DNA from: Psychroflexus salis
Lineage (GTDB): Bacteria; Bacteroidota; Bacteroidia; Flavobacteriales; Flavobacteriaceae
Direction: 5' to 3'
Assembly: GCF_014640175.1 (NCBI RefSeq)
Contig: NZ_BMGL01000013.1
Span: 48,469-112,468, forward strand
Length of the DNA: 64,000 nt
A model generated the notes under the pieces. That model did no database searches and had not been told where the DNA came from. It saw nothing but the letters and a program-made list of their open reading frames with translations. The position numbers and the translations under genes were made by a program. This document shows, piece by piece, positions 34,522 to 43,860 of the stretch (positions are counted from its first letter, which is position 1; each line of letters opens with the position of its first letter).

Positions 34522-35577
34522 ATGAAAAAAATAATTTTCTTTTTTTTTATCTGTTTGGTTTTCAGCAAAGCAAATTCCCAAAGAAACCCTCTATTTTTTA
34601 AAGAAAGACCTCTTAACGTTTTTATAAAAAAAAGTGGACCAATTGAATTTGTTAAAGATTATACCGACCGTGACTACAAAATTGAAAATGCTACTCTGTT
34701 AATTCCCAATCAAGCTCCAGAAAGTTTTTGGAAAAAAATAAATCGGTTTTCATTCGACTTTACGCAAGTATCCTTCGCAAACTGGAATGCAGGTGGTATT
34801 AGTTCAATTGCTGGATTATCAGATTTTCGGTTTAGAAGAACTTATGAAAAAGGCTTTGTAAGATGGAATAATGAAATGATAATTCGTTATGGTCTTAATA
34901 AACAAGAAAATCAAAATTGGCGAAAAACAGACGATGATTTTGAAATGGTATCTACCTTTGGTTACAAATTCAGTAAAAGCTCAAAATGGTTTTACACCGC
35001 ACGTTCAAGTTTTAAAACCCAACTTACACCAGGATATAATTATCCAAACCGAGATGAAAGTATTTCTCAAATTATGGCACCTGGGTATTTTTTCCTGGGT
35101 ATTGGTGCCGAATTTTCTGAACCCGAAAAAGAATTGATTTTTTATGCATCTCCATTAACCCAAAAAACAACATTCGTATTGAATCAACGTTTGGCAAACC
35201 AAGGTGCATTTGGTGTACGTGAAGCACAACTAGACAACCAAGGAAACCTAGTAAGAAAAGGAAGCAAAATAAGAAACGAAACTGGTATACTTATTAAAAA
35301 TGAGTTTAGAAAAGAAGTTTTAAACGATGTAATCTTATTTAGCAGAATTAGCTTATTTACAGATTATTTTAAAAACTTTGGTAATATTGATGTGGATTGG
35401 GAATTAATTGTAGACCTAAAAGTAAACGAGTATATAAAAGCAAGAATTGGCTCTCATATTCGTTATGACGATGATATCCGAACCACGAGTACCGATCAAG
35501 ATGCACTTGAAAGAGATGAAGGCCCAAAAATACAATGGAAACAACAAATTGGAGTTGGAATTTTAATTGAATTGTAA
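34522..35577 (+). CDS. DUF3078 family exported protein
   Basis: 351 residues with a signal peptide (IIFFFFICLVFSKANSQ). The body is rich in amphipathic beta strands: FSFDFTQVSFANWNAGGISS, GKFSK-like repeats and a C-terminal PKIQWKQQIGVGILIEL that ends in an aromatic/hydrophobic residue. It looks like an outer-membrane beta-barrel of the DUF3078 family, conserved in Bacteroidota with no established role. Followed by a small stem-loop before prfA. Confidence 0.82.
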   Translation: MKKIIFFFFICLVFSKANSQRNPLFFKERPLNVFIKKSGPIEFVKDYTDRDYKIENATLLIPNQAPESFWKKINRFSFDFTQVSFANWNAGGISSIAGLSDFRFRRTYEKGFVRWNNEMIIRYGLNKQENQNWRKTDDDFEMVSTFGYKFSKSSKWFYTARSSFKTQLTPGYNYPNRDESISQIMAPGYFFLGIGAEFSEPEKELIFYASPLTQKTTFVLNQRLANQGAFGVREAQLDNQGNLVRKGSKIRNETGILIKNEFRKEVLNDVILFSRISLFTDYFKNFGNIDVDWELIVDLKVNEYIKARIGSHIRYDDDIRTTSTDQDALERDEGPKIQWKQQIGVGILIEL

Positions 35578-35601
35578 ACGCAAATGCGAGCGTGTGCGTT
35601 T
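35576..35601 (+). terminator. Possible weak terminator
   Basis: A 7-bp stem AAACGCA/TGCGTTT begins just before the DUF3078 stop codon ends and is followed by TATT. It is weaker than the other terminators in the window. Confidence 0.4.
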
Positions 35602-35608
35602 TATTCCT

Positions 35609-35616
35609 TAAATTTG
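35609..35616 (+). promoter_or_regulatory. -7 box (TAAATTTG) of prfA-pyrF
   Basis: TAAATTTG matches TANNTTTG and ends 17 bases upstream of the prfA ATG. Confidence 0.45.
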
Positions 35617-35633
35617 CTCATTAAATTTTATTC

Positions 35634-36713
35634 ATGTTAGATAAACTCAATATTGTAAAACAACGTTTCGACGAAGTAAACGACTTAATAATTCAACCTG
35701 AAATAATTAGCGATCAAAAGCGATATGTTGATTTATCGAAAGAATACAAAGATTTAAAGGATTTAATGCTAAAGCGAGATGAATACCTCAATTTAGTAAA
35801 CAATATTGAAGAAGCTGAAGAAATAATTAGCGATGGTAGCGATGCAGAAATGTTAGATATGGCTAAGTTACAAATGGATGAAGCTAAAGAACGACTTCCA
35901 GCTTTGGAAGAAGAAATACGCATGATGCTTATTCCAAAAGATCCTGAAGATAGTAAAAATGCAGTTGTTGAAGTAAGAGCTGGTACTGGCGGAGATGAAG
36001 CTAGTATATTTGCAGGTGATATTTTTAGAATGCTTACAAAATACTGCGATAGTAAAGGATGGAATGTAAGTACTGTAGATTACAGTGAAGGAACAAATGG
36101 CGGCTACAAAGAAATTCAATTTGAAGTATCTGGCCAAGATGTATATGGAACATTAAAATACGAAGCTGGCGTACATCGCGTACAACGTGTACCACAAACC
36201 GAAACCCAAGGTAGAGTGCACACTAGTGCAGCCACAGTAATGGTTTTTCCTGAAGCTGAAGAGTTTGATGTTGAAGTAGATCCTAAAGATGTGCGTATTG
36301 ATTATTTTTGTTCTTCTGGACCAGGTGGTCAATCGGTAAACACTACCTACTCCGCTGTAAGGCTAACTCACGAACCTACAGGAATTGTAGCTCAGTGTCA
36401 AGATCAAAAATCGCAACATAAAAACAAAGAAAAGGCATTTAAAGTCTTGCGTTCCCGATTATACGAAATGGAACTCGCTAAAAAACAAGCTGAAGATGCA
36501 GAAAAGCGTGGAAATATGGTAACAAGTGGCGACCGAAGTGCTAAAATTAGAACTTATAATTATCCACAAGGTAGAGTTACCGATCACCGAATAAATTTAA
36601 CCTTATACGATCTTGATAATATTATAAATGGTGGTGATATACAAAAGATTATTGATGAATTAAAATTGGTGGATAATACTGAAAAAATGAAACAATTATC
36701 AGATTCATTATAA
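35634..36713 (+). CDS. prfA: peptide chain release factor 1
   Basis: 359 residues. Recognises UAA/UAG and triggers peptide release. The GGQ motif is in [13 protein letters not shown] near 230. [34 protein letters not shown] and [20 protein letters not shown] are signature RF1/RF2 blocks. RF1 rather than RF2 is supported by the absence of the prfB frameshift site and by the N-terminal form. pyrF follows after one base, so they are co-transcribed. Confidence 0.96.
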   Translation: MLDKLNIVKQRFDEVNDLIIQPEIISDQKRYVDLSKEYKDLKDLMLKRDEYLNLVNNIEEAEEIISDGSDAEMLDMAKLQMDEAKERLPALEEEIRMMLIPKDPEDSKNAVVEVRAGTGGDEASIFAGDIFRMLTKYCDSKGWNVSTVDYSEGTNGGYKEIQFEVSGQDVYGTLKYEAGVHRVQRVPQTETQGRVHTSAATVMVFPEAEEFDVEVDPKDVRIDYFCSSGPGGQSVNTTYSAVRLTHEPTGIVAQCQDQKSQHKNKEKAFKVLRSRLYEMELAKKQAEDAEKRGNMVTSGDRSAKIRTYNYPQGRVTDHRINLTLYDLDNIINGGDIQKIIDELKLVDNTEKMKQLSDSL

Positions 36714-36714
36714 C

Positions 36715-37530
36715 ATGAAAATTCAAGATTTAATTCAACAAATTAAACTGAAAAAATCATTTTTATGCATTGGTCTCGATCCTGATGTAGATAAAATGCC
36801 ACCACATTTATTGAAGTCTAATAATTTTATATTTGAATTTAATAAGCAAATTATAGATGCAACTCATCATTTGTGTGTAGCCTACAAACCTAACTTAGCA
36901 TTTTATGAAGCACATGGCTTAGAAGGTTATAAAGCCTTAAAGGATACTATTTTGTATTTAAATGAAAAGTATCCTGAACATTTCACTATAGCTGATGCTA
37001 AACGAGGAGATATTGGCAATACTTCTAAAATGTATGCAAAAGCATTTTTTGAAGAATTGAATTTCGATTCAATTACCATCGCCCCTTATATGGGAAAAGA
37101 TTCTGTTGAGCCTTTTTTAACTTTTAAAAATAAGCACTGTATCTTATTAGCTTTAACGTCTAATGCAGGATCAAAAGATTTTCAATTCCTAAATACAGAA
37201 GAAACAAAAACAAAACTTTTTGAAGAAGTTATTCAAACTTCTCAAACTTGGCAAAATGCAGATCGGTTAATGTATGTTGTTGGTGCCACACAAACCGAAC
37301 ATATTCAAGCAGTAAGAAAAATAATCCCAGAGTCGTTTTTATTAGTGCCTGGTGTTGGTGCGCAAGGCGGAAGTTTAGAAGAAGTTTGCAAGTATGGTTT
37401 AAACAAAAATATAGGTTTACTAATAAATTCATCTCGAGGTATTTTGTATGCTTCAAATGAATTAAATTTTGCAGAAGCTGCTGCGGAAAAGGCCTTAGCA
37501 ATTCAAACTAAAATGGAAAGCTTTTTATAA
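36715..37530 (+). CDS. pyrF: orotidine-5'-phosphate decarboxylase (type 2)
   Basis: 271 residues, the long form of OMP decarboxylase that makes UMP. N-terminal [20 protein letters not shown], catalytic [24 protein letters not shown] with the essential Asp-Lys pair, substrate loop [14 protein letters not shown], and [20 protein letters not shown] for the phosphate. Complete. Operon with prfA. Confidence 0.95.
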   Translation: MKIQDLIQQIKLKKSFLCIGLDPDVDKMPPHLLKSNNFIFEFNKQIIDATHHLCVAYKPNLAFYEAHGLEGYKALKDTILYLNEKYPEHFTIADAKRGDIGNTSKMYAKAFFEELNFDSITIAPYMGKDSVEPFLTFKNKHCILLALTSNAGSKDFQFLNTEETKTKLFEEVIQTSQTWQNADRLMYVVGATQTEHIQAVRKIIPESFLLVPGVGAQGGSLEEVCKYGLNKNIGLLINSSRGILYASNELNFAEAAAEKALAIQTKMESFL

Positions 37531-37901
37531 AAGCATTCTAATACATAATCAACTTCAAACAATAATTAGAATAATAAACTAGCTCAAAAATGTACATTTT
37601 AGCTTTCCATAACGTCAAAGGAATGCTTAGTATAGCAAAGCTAGCATATTATCGAAGTATTAAAAATAGCAATAGATATCAAAGCATAACTTCTTAGATT
37701 CCAATTTGCTTATGGTTGAAAAGGTCTATTTTTTCAATCAAAAACTAATGATATAATTTATAAAGTGATATAAGATTCAAGCATATTAAGCTGAGTACAA
37801 TATTTTAGCTACAATATTATTTTTTGATAATTGCAATTGGAAAATTGAAGTTAAAAAAAAGCGAAGCTAAAGACTTCACTTTTTTATATTAATTTTATTA
37901 A

Positions 37902-37944
37902 TCGCTGGACGGTATTCTTTCTTATCAATGATCATTTTGGCGAT
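37902..37944. repeat. 43-bp exact direct repeat, copy 1 (extragenic)
   Basis: Identical base for base to 37989-38031, offset 87 bp. On the minus strand it would encode the same AKMIIDKKEYRPA as the acyl-CoA dehydrogenase C-terminus but then runs on out of any known gene. Confidence 0.9.
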
Positions 37945-37972
37945 GCAAAAAAGCATTTTCGCCAAAATAATC
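37932..37972. repeat. Quasi-palindrome between the direct repeats
   Basis: ATTTTGGCGA with TGC, a six-A loop, GCA, then TCGCCAAAAT forms a near-complete hairpin. It overlaps the end of repeat copy 1 and inverts part of its sequence, as expected from strand-switching during replication. Confidence 0.65.
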
Positions 37973-37980
37973 GGAAAACA

Positions 37981-39147
37981 TTACTTTGTCGCTGGACGGT
38001 ATTCTTTCTTATCAATGATCATTTTGGCGATAATTTCTTTTAAAATTTCACTAGTGCCGCCGCCGATGGGGCCAAGTCTGCTATCACGTAACATTCTTGC
38101 CATCGGATACTCTTCAATATAACCGTAACCTCCTAACATTTGTAAGCAATCGTAAATGGTTTCATCTGCAATTTTAGTAGAAAGTAACTTAGACATGCTT
38201 GCTTCTTTTACAACGTAGTCGCCCATAATCATGCGTTTAACCAACGAATAGTTAAATTGTTTAGCCATTTCAACTTCACTGGCACGTTCCGCCATTTTGT
38301 GACGCAATGCTTGAAATTCATTAATTTTTTTGCCAAAAGCCATACGATCGTCCATATAATCTAATGCATACTCTAAGGCGTATTCTGCTCTTGCATGTGC
38401 ATTAATTCCCATAATTAAACGCTCTAATGCGAAATGCTGCATAATGTAAGAAAAGCCTTTATTTTTCTCCCCCATTAGTCGGTTTTTAGGAACTTTTACA
38501 TTGTCAAAAGCAAGCTCAGCTGTATCGGAAGCTCTCCAGCCCAATTTATTTAATTTAGTAGCTGAAATACCAGACATATCTCGGTCTAAAAGAAAAATAC
38601 TCATTCCTTTAGCACCTAATTCTGGACTAGTCTTAGCTGCTACTACTAAATAATCGGAATATACACCATTGGTTATGAAAGTTTTAGAACCATTTATAAC
38701 AAAATGTTCGTCTGTTTCTTCTGCTGTAGTTCGCATACCAGCTACATCACTCCCACCAAATGGCTCGGTAATGCATAAACAACCTATCATTTCTCCCGTA
38801 ATACTTTTAGCTAAATATTCTTGCTTAATTTCTTCAGAACCTTCTGCATTTAAATGCGTCATTGCTAGATACGCATGTGCCCAAATAGCAGCTGCAAATC
38901 CACCAGAATTGATGCGTTGTAATTCTTCCAGTAAAATTACGGTATAAAATAAATCTAAATTCATACCACCATACTCTTCTGGGTAATTAACACCAAAAAA
39001 CCCCATTTCACCAAATTTCTCCCAAATAAATCGGTCGATAGTTCCTGTTTCTTCCCACTTATCTAAATGGGGAACAACTTCTTTTTTTAAAAAATTACGT
39101 AAGCTTTCTCTAAATAAATTGTGTTCTTCTGTAAAATATAAATTCAT
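37981..39147 (-). CDS. acyl-CoA dehydrogenase family protein
   Basis: 388 residues, an FAD-dependent dehydrogenase of acyl-CoA thioesters. LCITEPFGGSDVAGMRTTAE and GSKTFITNGVYSDYLVVAAK are the flavin and substrate blocks; LQMLGGYGYIEEYPMARMLRDSRL is the C-terminal domain. The late site reads GGGTSEIL instead of YEGT, so the catalytic base may be the Glu in ARAEYALEYALDYMDDR, as in isovaleryl/long-chain members. The substrate is unknown. The last codons lie in a 43-bp segment duplicated downstream. Confidence 0.9.
   Translation of the reverse strand: MNLYFTEEHNLFRESLRNFLKKEVVPHLDKWEETGTIDRFIWEKFGEMGFFGVNYPEEYGGMNLDLFYTVILLEELQRINSGGFAAAIWAHAYLAMTHLNAEGSEEIKQEYLAKSITGEMIGCLCITEPFGGSDVAGMRTTAEETDEHFVINGSKTFITNGVYSDYLVVAAKTSPELGAKGMSIFLLDRDMSGISATKLNKLGWRASDTAELAFDNVKVPKNRLMGEKNKGFSYIMQHFALERLIMGINAHARAEYALEYALDYMDDRMAFGKKINEFQALRHKMAERASEVEMAKQFNYSLVKRMIMGDYVVKEASMSKLLSTKIADETIYDCLQMLGGYGYIEEYPMARMLRDSRLGPIGGGTSEILKEIIAKMIIDKKEYRPATK
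37989..38031. repeat. 43-bp exact direct repeat, copy 2 (inside the acyl-CoA dehydrogenase 3' end)
   Basis: Coding copy of the repeat at 37902-37944. It covers the codons for AKMIIDKKEYRPA shortly before the stop. Confidence 0.9.
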
Positions 39148-39195
39148 TGTATGTTTGTTTAGAAATGTTGAATAATTAGATTTTCAAATTATAGA

Positions 39196-40083
39196 TTACT
39201 CATTTATTTCCAAATATAATTTAATTCTATCAATTTTATCGCTTGGAAAATCATAGATTTTTGATAATTCTTCAAAACTAGAAATCCCTTGTCTTACTTT
39301 TATAAAATGAACAATCTCTCTAGCTAGCTCGTAATCGAAATAAGGAATTTCTGATAATTGCACTACACTAGCAGAATTAATATCGATTTTTTTTGGTTCA
39401 ACTTTTAATTTAACAGTAAATTCTTCAAGTAATTTCGCTCTAGTTTCGTAGTTTAAACCCCATATATCTTTAAGTTGAATATCGTTTAAAAAACCCCCTA
39501 TTTTAGTTCTTCTCCTAACAATCCGTTTTGCTAAAACTTGGCCAATTCCAGAAATTTGCTGTAATTGTGTTTCTGTTGCAACATTTAAATTTTGTTTTTG
39601 AGCATAGGTTTTTAATTGAGATTGATATTTCTTCACTTCAGCTGCTCTTTTTTCTTTGGCAGTAACCCAGTCTGGAAACTTAAAATAAGGTTCAATTTTA
39701 AGTAATAGACTATCTGAAATTTGTGTGACTTCTTTAAAATCTGCTGCAGAATTAATCCATTTACTGTCGTCTCTAAATTTTTGTAGACGATTAAATTCTT
39801 CAACTGAAATACCTAGTTGATAAGCTTTATAATCTTTTAAATAGTTTGGATTAAAAGGATAAATTTTAGGCTCATTAGCTTTATTTGAAGCTTGCTGCAA
39901 TGAGTCTAATTGATGCTGCAGGTTGAGTTTATCTTCTTCAGAAAAAGCAAATGCTGTACTCTTTGTATTTGGAAGAAACCAAAAAAACTGGAACGCTAGA
40001 GAAGCGAGTAAAATAAAGACCAAAAATAAAATCCCATTCCGCTGAGCAGTACTCAAATCGAAATGAGATTTCCAAAACTTCAT
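39196..40083 (-). CDS. Helix-hairpin-helix (ComEA-like) membrane-anchored protein
   Basis: 295 residues. One membrane helix at about 18-38 (GILFLVFILLASLAFQFFWF) precedes a charged linker. Helix-hairpin-helix repeats then occur: LNVATETQLQQISGIGQVLAKRIV (about 175-200), DIWGLNYETRAKLLEEF and IDINSASVVQLSEIPYFDYE (about 240-260). HhH motifs bind DNA non-specifically; ComEA receives transforming DNA in the periplasm. A competence role is inferred only from similarity. It is followed by the AGCS gene 10 bases away on the same strand. Confidence 0.82.
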   Translation of the reverse strand: MKFWKSHFDLSTAQRNGILFLVFILLASLAFQFFWFLPNTKSTAFAFSEEDKLNLQHQLDSLQQASNKANEPKIYPFNPNYLKDYKAYQLGISVEEFNRLQKFRDDSKWINSAADFKEVTQISDSLLLKIEPYFKFPDWVTAKEKRAAEVKKYQSQLKTYAQKQNLNVATETQLQQISGIGQVLAKRIVRRRTKIGGFLNDIQLKDIWGLNYETRAKLLEEFTVKLKVEPKKIDINSASVVQLSEIPYFDYELAREIVHFIKVRQGISSFEELSKIYDFPSDKIDRIKLYLEINE

Positions 40084-40093
40084 TTTTTTATAT

Positions 40094-42163
40094 TTATGAT
40101 CGGGTATACAACTTACCTGATTTAAGTTTCACAAGGTATTCTTTTAAATCGGTTCTAACTTCTCCAGATAAGATGTATAACCCAATTATATTAGGGAATG
40201 ACATAGCTAAAATCATCATGTCTGAAAAATCTAATACAGCTCCTAAACTTACAGATGCTCCTAAAACAACGAATAATAAAAATAATAGTTTATAAATTAA
40301 TTCGGAGCGACTGCTTTTTCCAAAGATATATGTCCAAGAACGCATTCCGTAGTAAGACCAAGAAATCATAGTTGAAAATGCAAACAAGAATACGGCTACA
40401 GATAATACATAAGGGAACCAAGAAATTACACTACCAAAGGCAGAAGAAGTTAGTTCTACACCAGAAACTCCTGTTAATTCGTGTTTACCAGTAAATATTA
40501 ACACCAAGGCCGTTAGGGTACAAACAACAACAGTATCTATAAATGGTTCTAGCAAAGCTACAAAACCTTCAGAAGGCGGATGATTTGTTTTTGCAGCTGA
40601 GTGTGCGATGGCAGCAGAACCAACTCCTGCTTCGTTAGAAAATGCAGCTCTTTGAAAACCTACAACCAATACACCTATAAAACCACCTTTTAAAGCACCT
40701 GGGCTGAATGCACCAGAAATAATTGCATTAAAAGCTGGACCTATGTTATCTATATTTATACCAATTACAATAAGCGCACCCACTACATAAACTGCTGCCA
40801 TAATAGGAACTACCTTACCCGTTACTTTTGCAATACTATTAATTCCACCAATGATTACAACACCAACTAAAATAGCTAAAACAACTCCAAACAATGGACC
40901 TTTGCCAACTAAAAATGGAATTTGATTGGATAATATTTCGAAAGACTGGTTGGATTGAAACATATTACCACCACCAAATGAAGCGCCTATTCCTAGAATA
41001 GCAAAAAATCCTGCTAAAAAAGCTCCTAATTTACCAAGATTTCTTTTTTCTAAACCATGGCGTAGGTAATTCATCGGTCCACCAAAAATCCTTCCTTCTT
41101 TACTTATAAATCGATATTTTACACCAAGAGTACACTCTACAAATTTGGAAGACATACCGAGTAAACCAGCTACAACCATCCAAAAAGTAGCACCAGCACC
41201 TCCTAAAGAAATAGCAACTGCAACACCAGCAATATTTCCTAAACCTACAGTTGCAGAAACAGCTGTGGCTAGTGCTTGAAAATGTGTAATTCGGCCAGGT
41301 GCGCCAGGTTCATCGTATTTTCCTTTAGCAAGTTGCAATGCGTGTTTAAATCCGCGAATATTAATGAAGCCCATTCGAATAGTAAAGAATGCAGCACCAA
41401 AAATTAACCAAATAACGATGAAAGGAATCTGGTTTTTTACAGGATTGCCATTAGGATGGGTTAATACAACTTGATCAGCATACTTAATTCTTGCAAACAA
41501 ATGCGCATTAGTTTCGATAACATGTTTTTTGTTTTCTGGATTGTAAACAAACTCACCTGTTTTGTTTAACTGCTTTAAAGTTCCATTTACAGGAGCTTCA
41601 ATTTCTACATCTCCAAGGCTACCTCTACTTAATAAAGCTATTTTTTCTCCTTTTTTAACTTTCGCACCATCTTGTACTAACCATTTTTCGAGTTTAAATT
41701 TTTCTTGGGTATCAGCATTCCAACCAGGTGCAAAAATTTGTTCAAAATCTTTATAAACAATCGGATCGTATATTCCAACGGCTGCAAATGGATCCCAAAA
41801 TAAAACTTCTCCCAAACCAGCAACAATAGGCTTAAACGTACCATTAAAATGTTCTGCTATGGATTCTGCTTCAATTGTAAATTCTCCTTTAAAAGTCTTT
41901 CCTTTAGCATCAGTAACAGTAACTGAATACGGTATTCCTTCAACTAAATCTAAAGCACTAGATGAATTTAACTTTACATCTTCCTTAGACCATTTGTAGG
42001 TAAAAGGCTCTTCTCCATTTAAAACACGAAGTTGTATTATAGCGTCGTCAATCTCAGATGATGGGTTAATGAGTTTTACATCTACTTCTAATTCTTGCGA
42101 ATAAACAGATGATACTGTAAGTATTGTTGAAATTAAAAATAATAAAAATTTAATATTCTTCAT
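40094..42163 (-). CDS. Alanine/glycine:cation symporter (AGCS) with N-terminal exported Ig-like and lipoyl-like domains
   Basis: About 689 residues from ATG 42163 (MKNIKFLLFLISTILTVSSV). The signal peptide is followed by an Ig/SprB-like segment (EPFTYKWSKEDVKLN ... YSVTVTDAKGKTFKGEFTI) and a biotin/lipoyl-like hammerhead (WLVQDGAKVKKGEKIALLSR, VEIEAPVNGTLKQL) with no modifiable lysine at the tip. From about 240 it is a complete AGCS symporter: GNIAGVAVAISLGGAGATFWM, SKFVECTLGVKYR, GFQRAAFSNEAGVGSAAIAHSAAKTNHP. It probably imports alanine or glycine with Na+. The role of the periplasmic extension is unknown. Confidence 0.88.
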   Translation of the reverse strand: MKNIKFLLFLISTILTVSSVYSQELEVDVKLINPSSEIDDAIIQLRVLNGEEPFTYKWSKEDVKLNSSSALDLVEGIPYSVTVTDAKGKTFKGEFTIEAESIAEHFNGTFKPIVAGLGEVLFWDPFAAVGIYDPIVYKDFEQIFAPGWNADTQEKFKLEKWLVQDGAKVKKGEKIALLSRGSLGDVEIEAPVNGTLKQLNKTGEFVYNPENKKHVIETNAHLFARIKYADQVVLTHPNGNPVKNQIPFIVIWLIFGAAFFTIRMGFINIRGFKHALQLAKGKYDEPGAPGRITHFQALATAVSATVGLGNIAGVAVAISLGGAGATFWMVVAGLLGMSSKFVECTLGVKYRFISKEGRIFGGPMNYLRHGLEKRNLGKLGAFLAGFFAILGIGASFGGGNMFQSNQSFEILSNQIPFLVGKGPLFGVVLAILVGVVIIGGINSIAKVTGKVVPIMAAVYVVGALIVIGINIDNIGPAFNAIISGAFSPGALKGGFIGVLVVGFQRAAFSNEAGVGSAAIAHSAAKTNHPPSEGFVALLEPFIDTVVVCTLTALVLIFTGKHELTGVSGVELTSSAFGSVISWFPYVLSVAVFLFAFSTMISWSYYGMRSWTYIFGKSSRSELIYKLLFLLFVVLGASVSLGAVLDFSDMMILAMSFPNIIGLYILSGEVRTDLKEYLVKLKSGKLYTRS

Positions 42164-42320
42164 AAAATTTAGCTTTGTAGAGATAGAATTGCGTGCAATA
42201 TGCAAAAAATACTTGTGCTTTTAAAGTATTTTTCTTTGAATCAATACTTCAAGTTAAAATTTAATGATGTTATAAGGTTGGAAATTGATTTTAAAAGTAA
42301 ACTTAGAGCTTTAATAATTG

Positions 42321-42542
42321 CTACAAATCAAAAACGGAAGTTCGTTTTGTATAAATTAAATCTTTTAGTTTTAACCAAAAAGCAATGGTTAAATATAACC
42401 CGAAACCAAAACCGAAAGTGGCAAATGAGACATAAATAAAAAACAATCTTACAGATTTTACTTTCATTCCAAGTCGGTCGGCAAGTCGTGTGCTTACGTA
42501 AAATCCATGGCGTTCGAAAAAGTAACGTATGTTTTGTATCAT
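42321..42542 (-). CDS. PspC domain-containing small membrane protein
   Basis: 73 residues. FERHGFYVSTRLADRLGMKVKSVRLFFIYVS is the start of a PspC domain (the usual pattern is GVCAGLAxxxxxxxxxVRxxF), followed by membrane helix FGFGFGLYLTIAFWLKL. PspC proteins take part in envelope stress signalling, but this one is short and stands alone. Its start overlaps the stop of the DUF2851 gene by 4 bases, so it is translated with it. Confidence 0.72.
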   Translation of the reverse strand: MIQNIRYFFERHGFYVSTRLADRLGMKVKSVRLFFIYVSFATFGFGFGLYLTIAFWLKLKDLIYTKRTSVFDL

Positions 42543-43822
42543 CTTCTTAGTAAATCGATTCCTAAATTACATTGCAAACATTTGTTTTTATCGCAATAGT
42601 TTTGTTTTAATTGAATTAAAGCCTGAGATTCCAAGGCATTAACCGCAGTATTATTTTTTAAAGAATTAAATTTATTTACTATACTGTTATTTTCTACAGC
42701 CAAACTGGTTAGTAAATTAATACTGGAATTTTCTAGCTTTAAATTGTTTGTAAATTTAGCAAATGAAAATTGAATTGGTACAAGTGTGTTAATAATTAGT
42801 AAATCGATAAAGCTTTTACTCAGCTGTTTTTTTCTTGGCTTACTTACTTTTTCGAAAGTATAATGCGATTGCCAAAAACTAGAGAGTTCAATTTTAAAAA
42901 GTTTTGTTATTTCGGCTCTGGTTTTGCATTCAATTAAGGCTCCAAAAAGGTGTTGCTGTTGGTGAAACAAACTTGCCAATTGAGCTAAGCGAATTGTTGG
43001 AAAATTAGTTGGCCTTGCTCCATAAAATTGAACTGGCAAAACCGATTTATCCTTTAGTTGAAATTTTTGTTGCAAATACGCAAATTCTTTTTGTAACTCT
43101 GAGTAATATGAATTCTGTATATTAGAATTGTCTAACAAACGAGCCTGACCTAATAACAAAGATTCCAACTGAAACTGATTGTGAGCTGTCTTTTGAAGTA
43201 CTTGATAAGGAATTGATTTTGCAAGCGACAAAAAGGCTTCTCCATTAGATTTTAAACCAAAATTTTTGACTAACATTAAAAACAAAACTTCGTTCCAATT
43301 ATTTTTTGATGTGCCCAACATTTCTTGTATAAAACCTGATTTCTGTTCTAAACGCTCAACAAAAACGCGTGTTAACCATGATTTTACTTTTATTTCATCG
43401 AAAGTATGAAAAGCTGTTTCGCAGTTGATCCATTTAAGTTGACTTTGCATTAATCGACGATAATTATTTTCAGCTGAATTTTCTATTACAGGTTTTAAGA
43501 CTAATGTTGGTATTTTAGTTTCATCTGTTCTGTAAATATCCATATCATGCTCCCAAACAACATGCAAAATTACGTTTTGATATGCAGTATCTTTTTCATG
43601 TCCGTGTGCGTACCAATCTGAAGATTTTATATGAATTTCTACATTTCCAGCCCAATGCTGCTCGCCAATGTACATTTGTGCATTAAAGAAATCAGGACCA
43701 GATGCATGCTGATTGTGCAATCCTGAATTTATAATTGAAATTATTTCGCCATCAAGGCTTTGTAATTGATGGCTTTTAAACTTTTTAAATTTCCATATGT
43801 AATGTAAAAAATCTTCTTTCAT
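42539..43822 (-). CDS. DUF2851 family protein
   Basis: 427 residues, cytosolic. The N-terminus LHYIWKFKKFKSHQLQSLDG and HASGPDFFNAQMYIGEQHWA, then GNVEIHIKSSDWYAHGHEKD, match DUF2851 and recall restriction-endonuclease-like folds (Asp, GNVEIHIKSSDW as a D-ExK-like block). Whether it is a nuclease is not established. A C-terminal cysteine group (YCDKNKCLQCNLGIDLL) could bind a metal. Coupled to PspC by a 4-base overlap. Confidence 0.85.
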   Translation of the reverse strand: MKEDFLHYIWKFKKFKSHQLQSLDGEIISIINSGLHNQHASGPDFFNAQMYIGEQHWAGNVEIHIKSSDWYAHGHEKDTAYQNVILHVVWEHDMDIYRTDETKIPTLVLKPVIENSAENNYRRLMQSQLKWINCETAFHTFDEIKVKSWLTRVFVERLEQKSGFIQEMLGTSKNNWNEVLFLMLVKNFGLKSNGEAFLSLAKSIPYQVLQKTAHNQFQLESLLLGQARLLDNSNIQNSYYSELQKEFAYLQQKFQLKDKSVLPVQFYGARPTNFPTIRLAQLASLFHQQQHLFGALIECKTRAEITKLFKIELSSFWQSHYTFEKVSKPRKKQLSKSFIDLLIINTLVPIQFSFAKFTNNLKLENSSINLLTSLAVENNSIVNKFNSLKNNTAVNALESQALIQLKQNYCDKNKCLQCNLGIDLLRR

Positions 43823-43860
43823 TATTAAATTCTAAATAAATGAAAAATTTAAGTTGATTG

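Larger units (their letters stand above)
37531..37980. other. Intergenic region, 450 bp, with duplicated 3' end of the acyl-CoA dehydrogenase gene
   Basis: No gene was recognised. The left 320 bases are AT-rich and featureless. An imperfect hairpin at about 37853-37887 (AAAAAGCGAAG and CTTCACTTTTTT, one mismatch) could end the minus-strand gene. The right part holds the extra copy of the gene's tail and a quasi-palindrome, described separately. Confidence 0.6.

Noticed and set aside
37928..38122. Plus-strand frame of 64 codons
   Set aside because: Antisense to the acyl-CoA dehydrogenase tail and made open by the duplicated segment.
42200..42439. Plus-strand frame of 79 codons
   Set aside because: Antisense to the PspC gene, low complexity and no conserved features.
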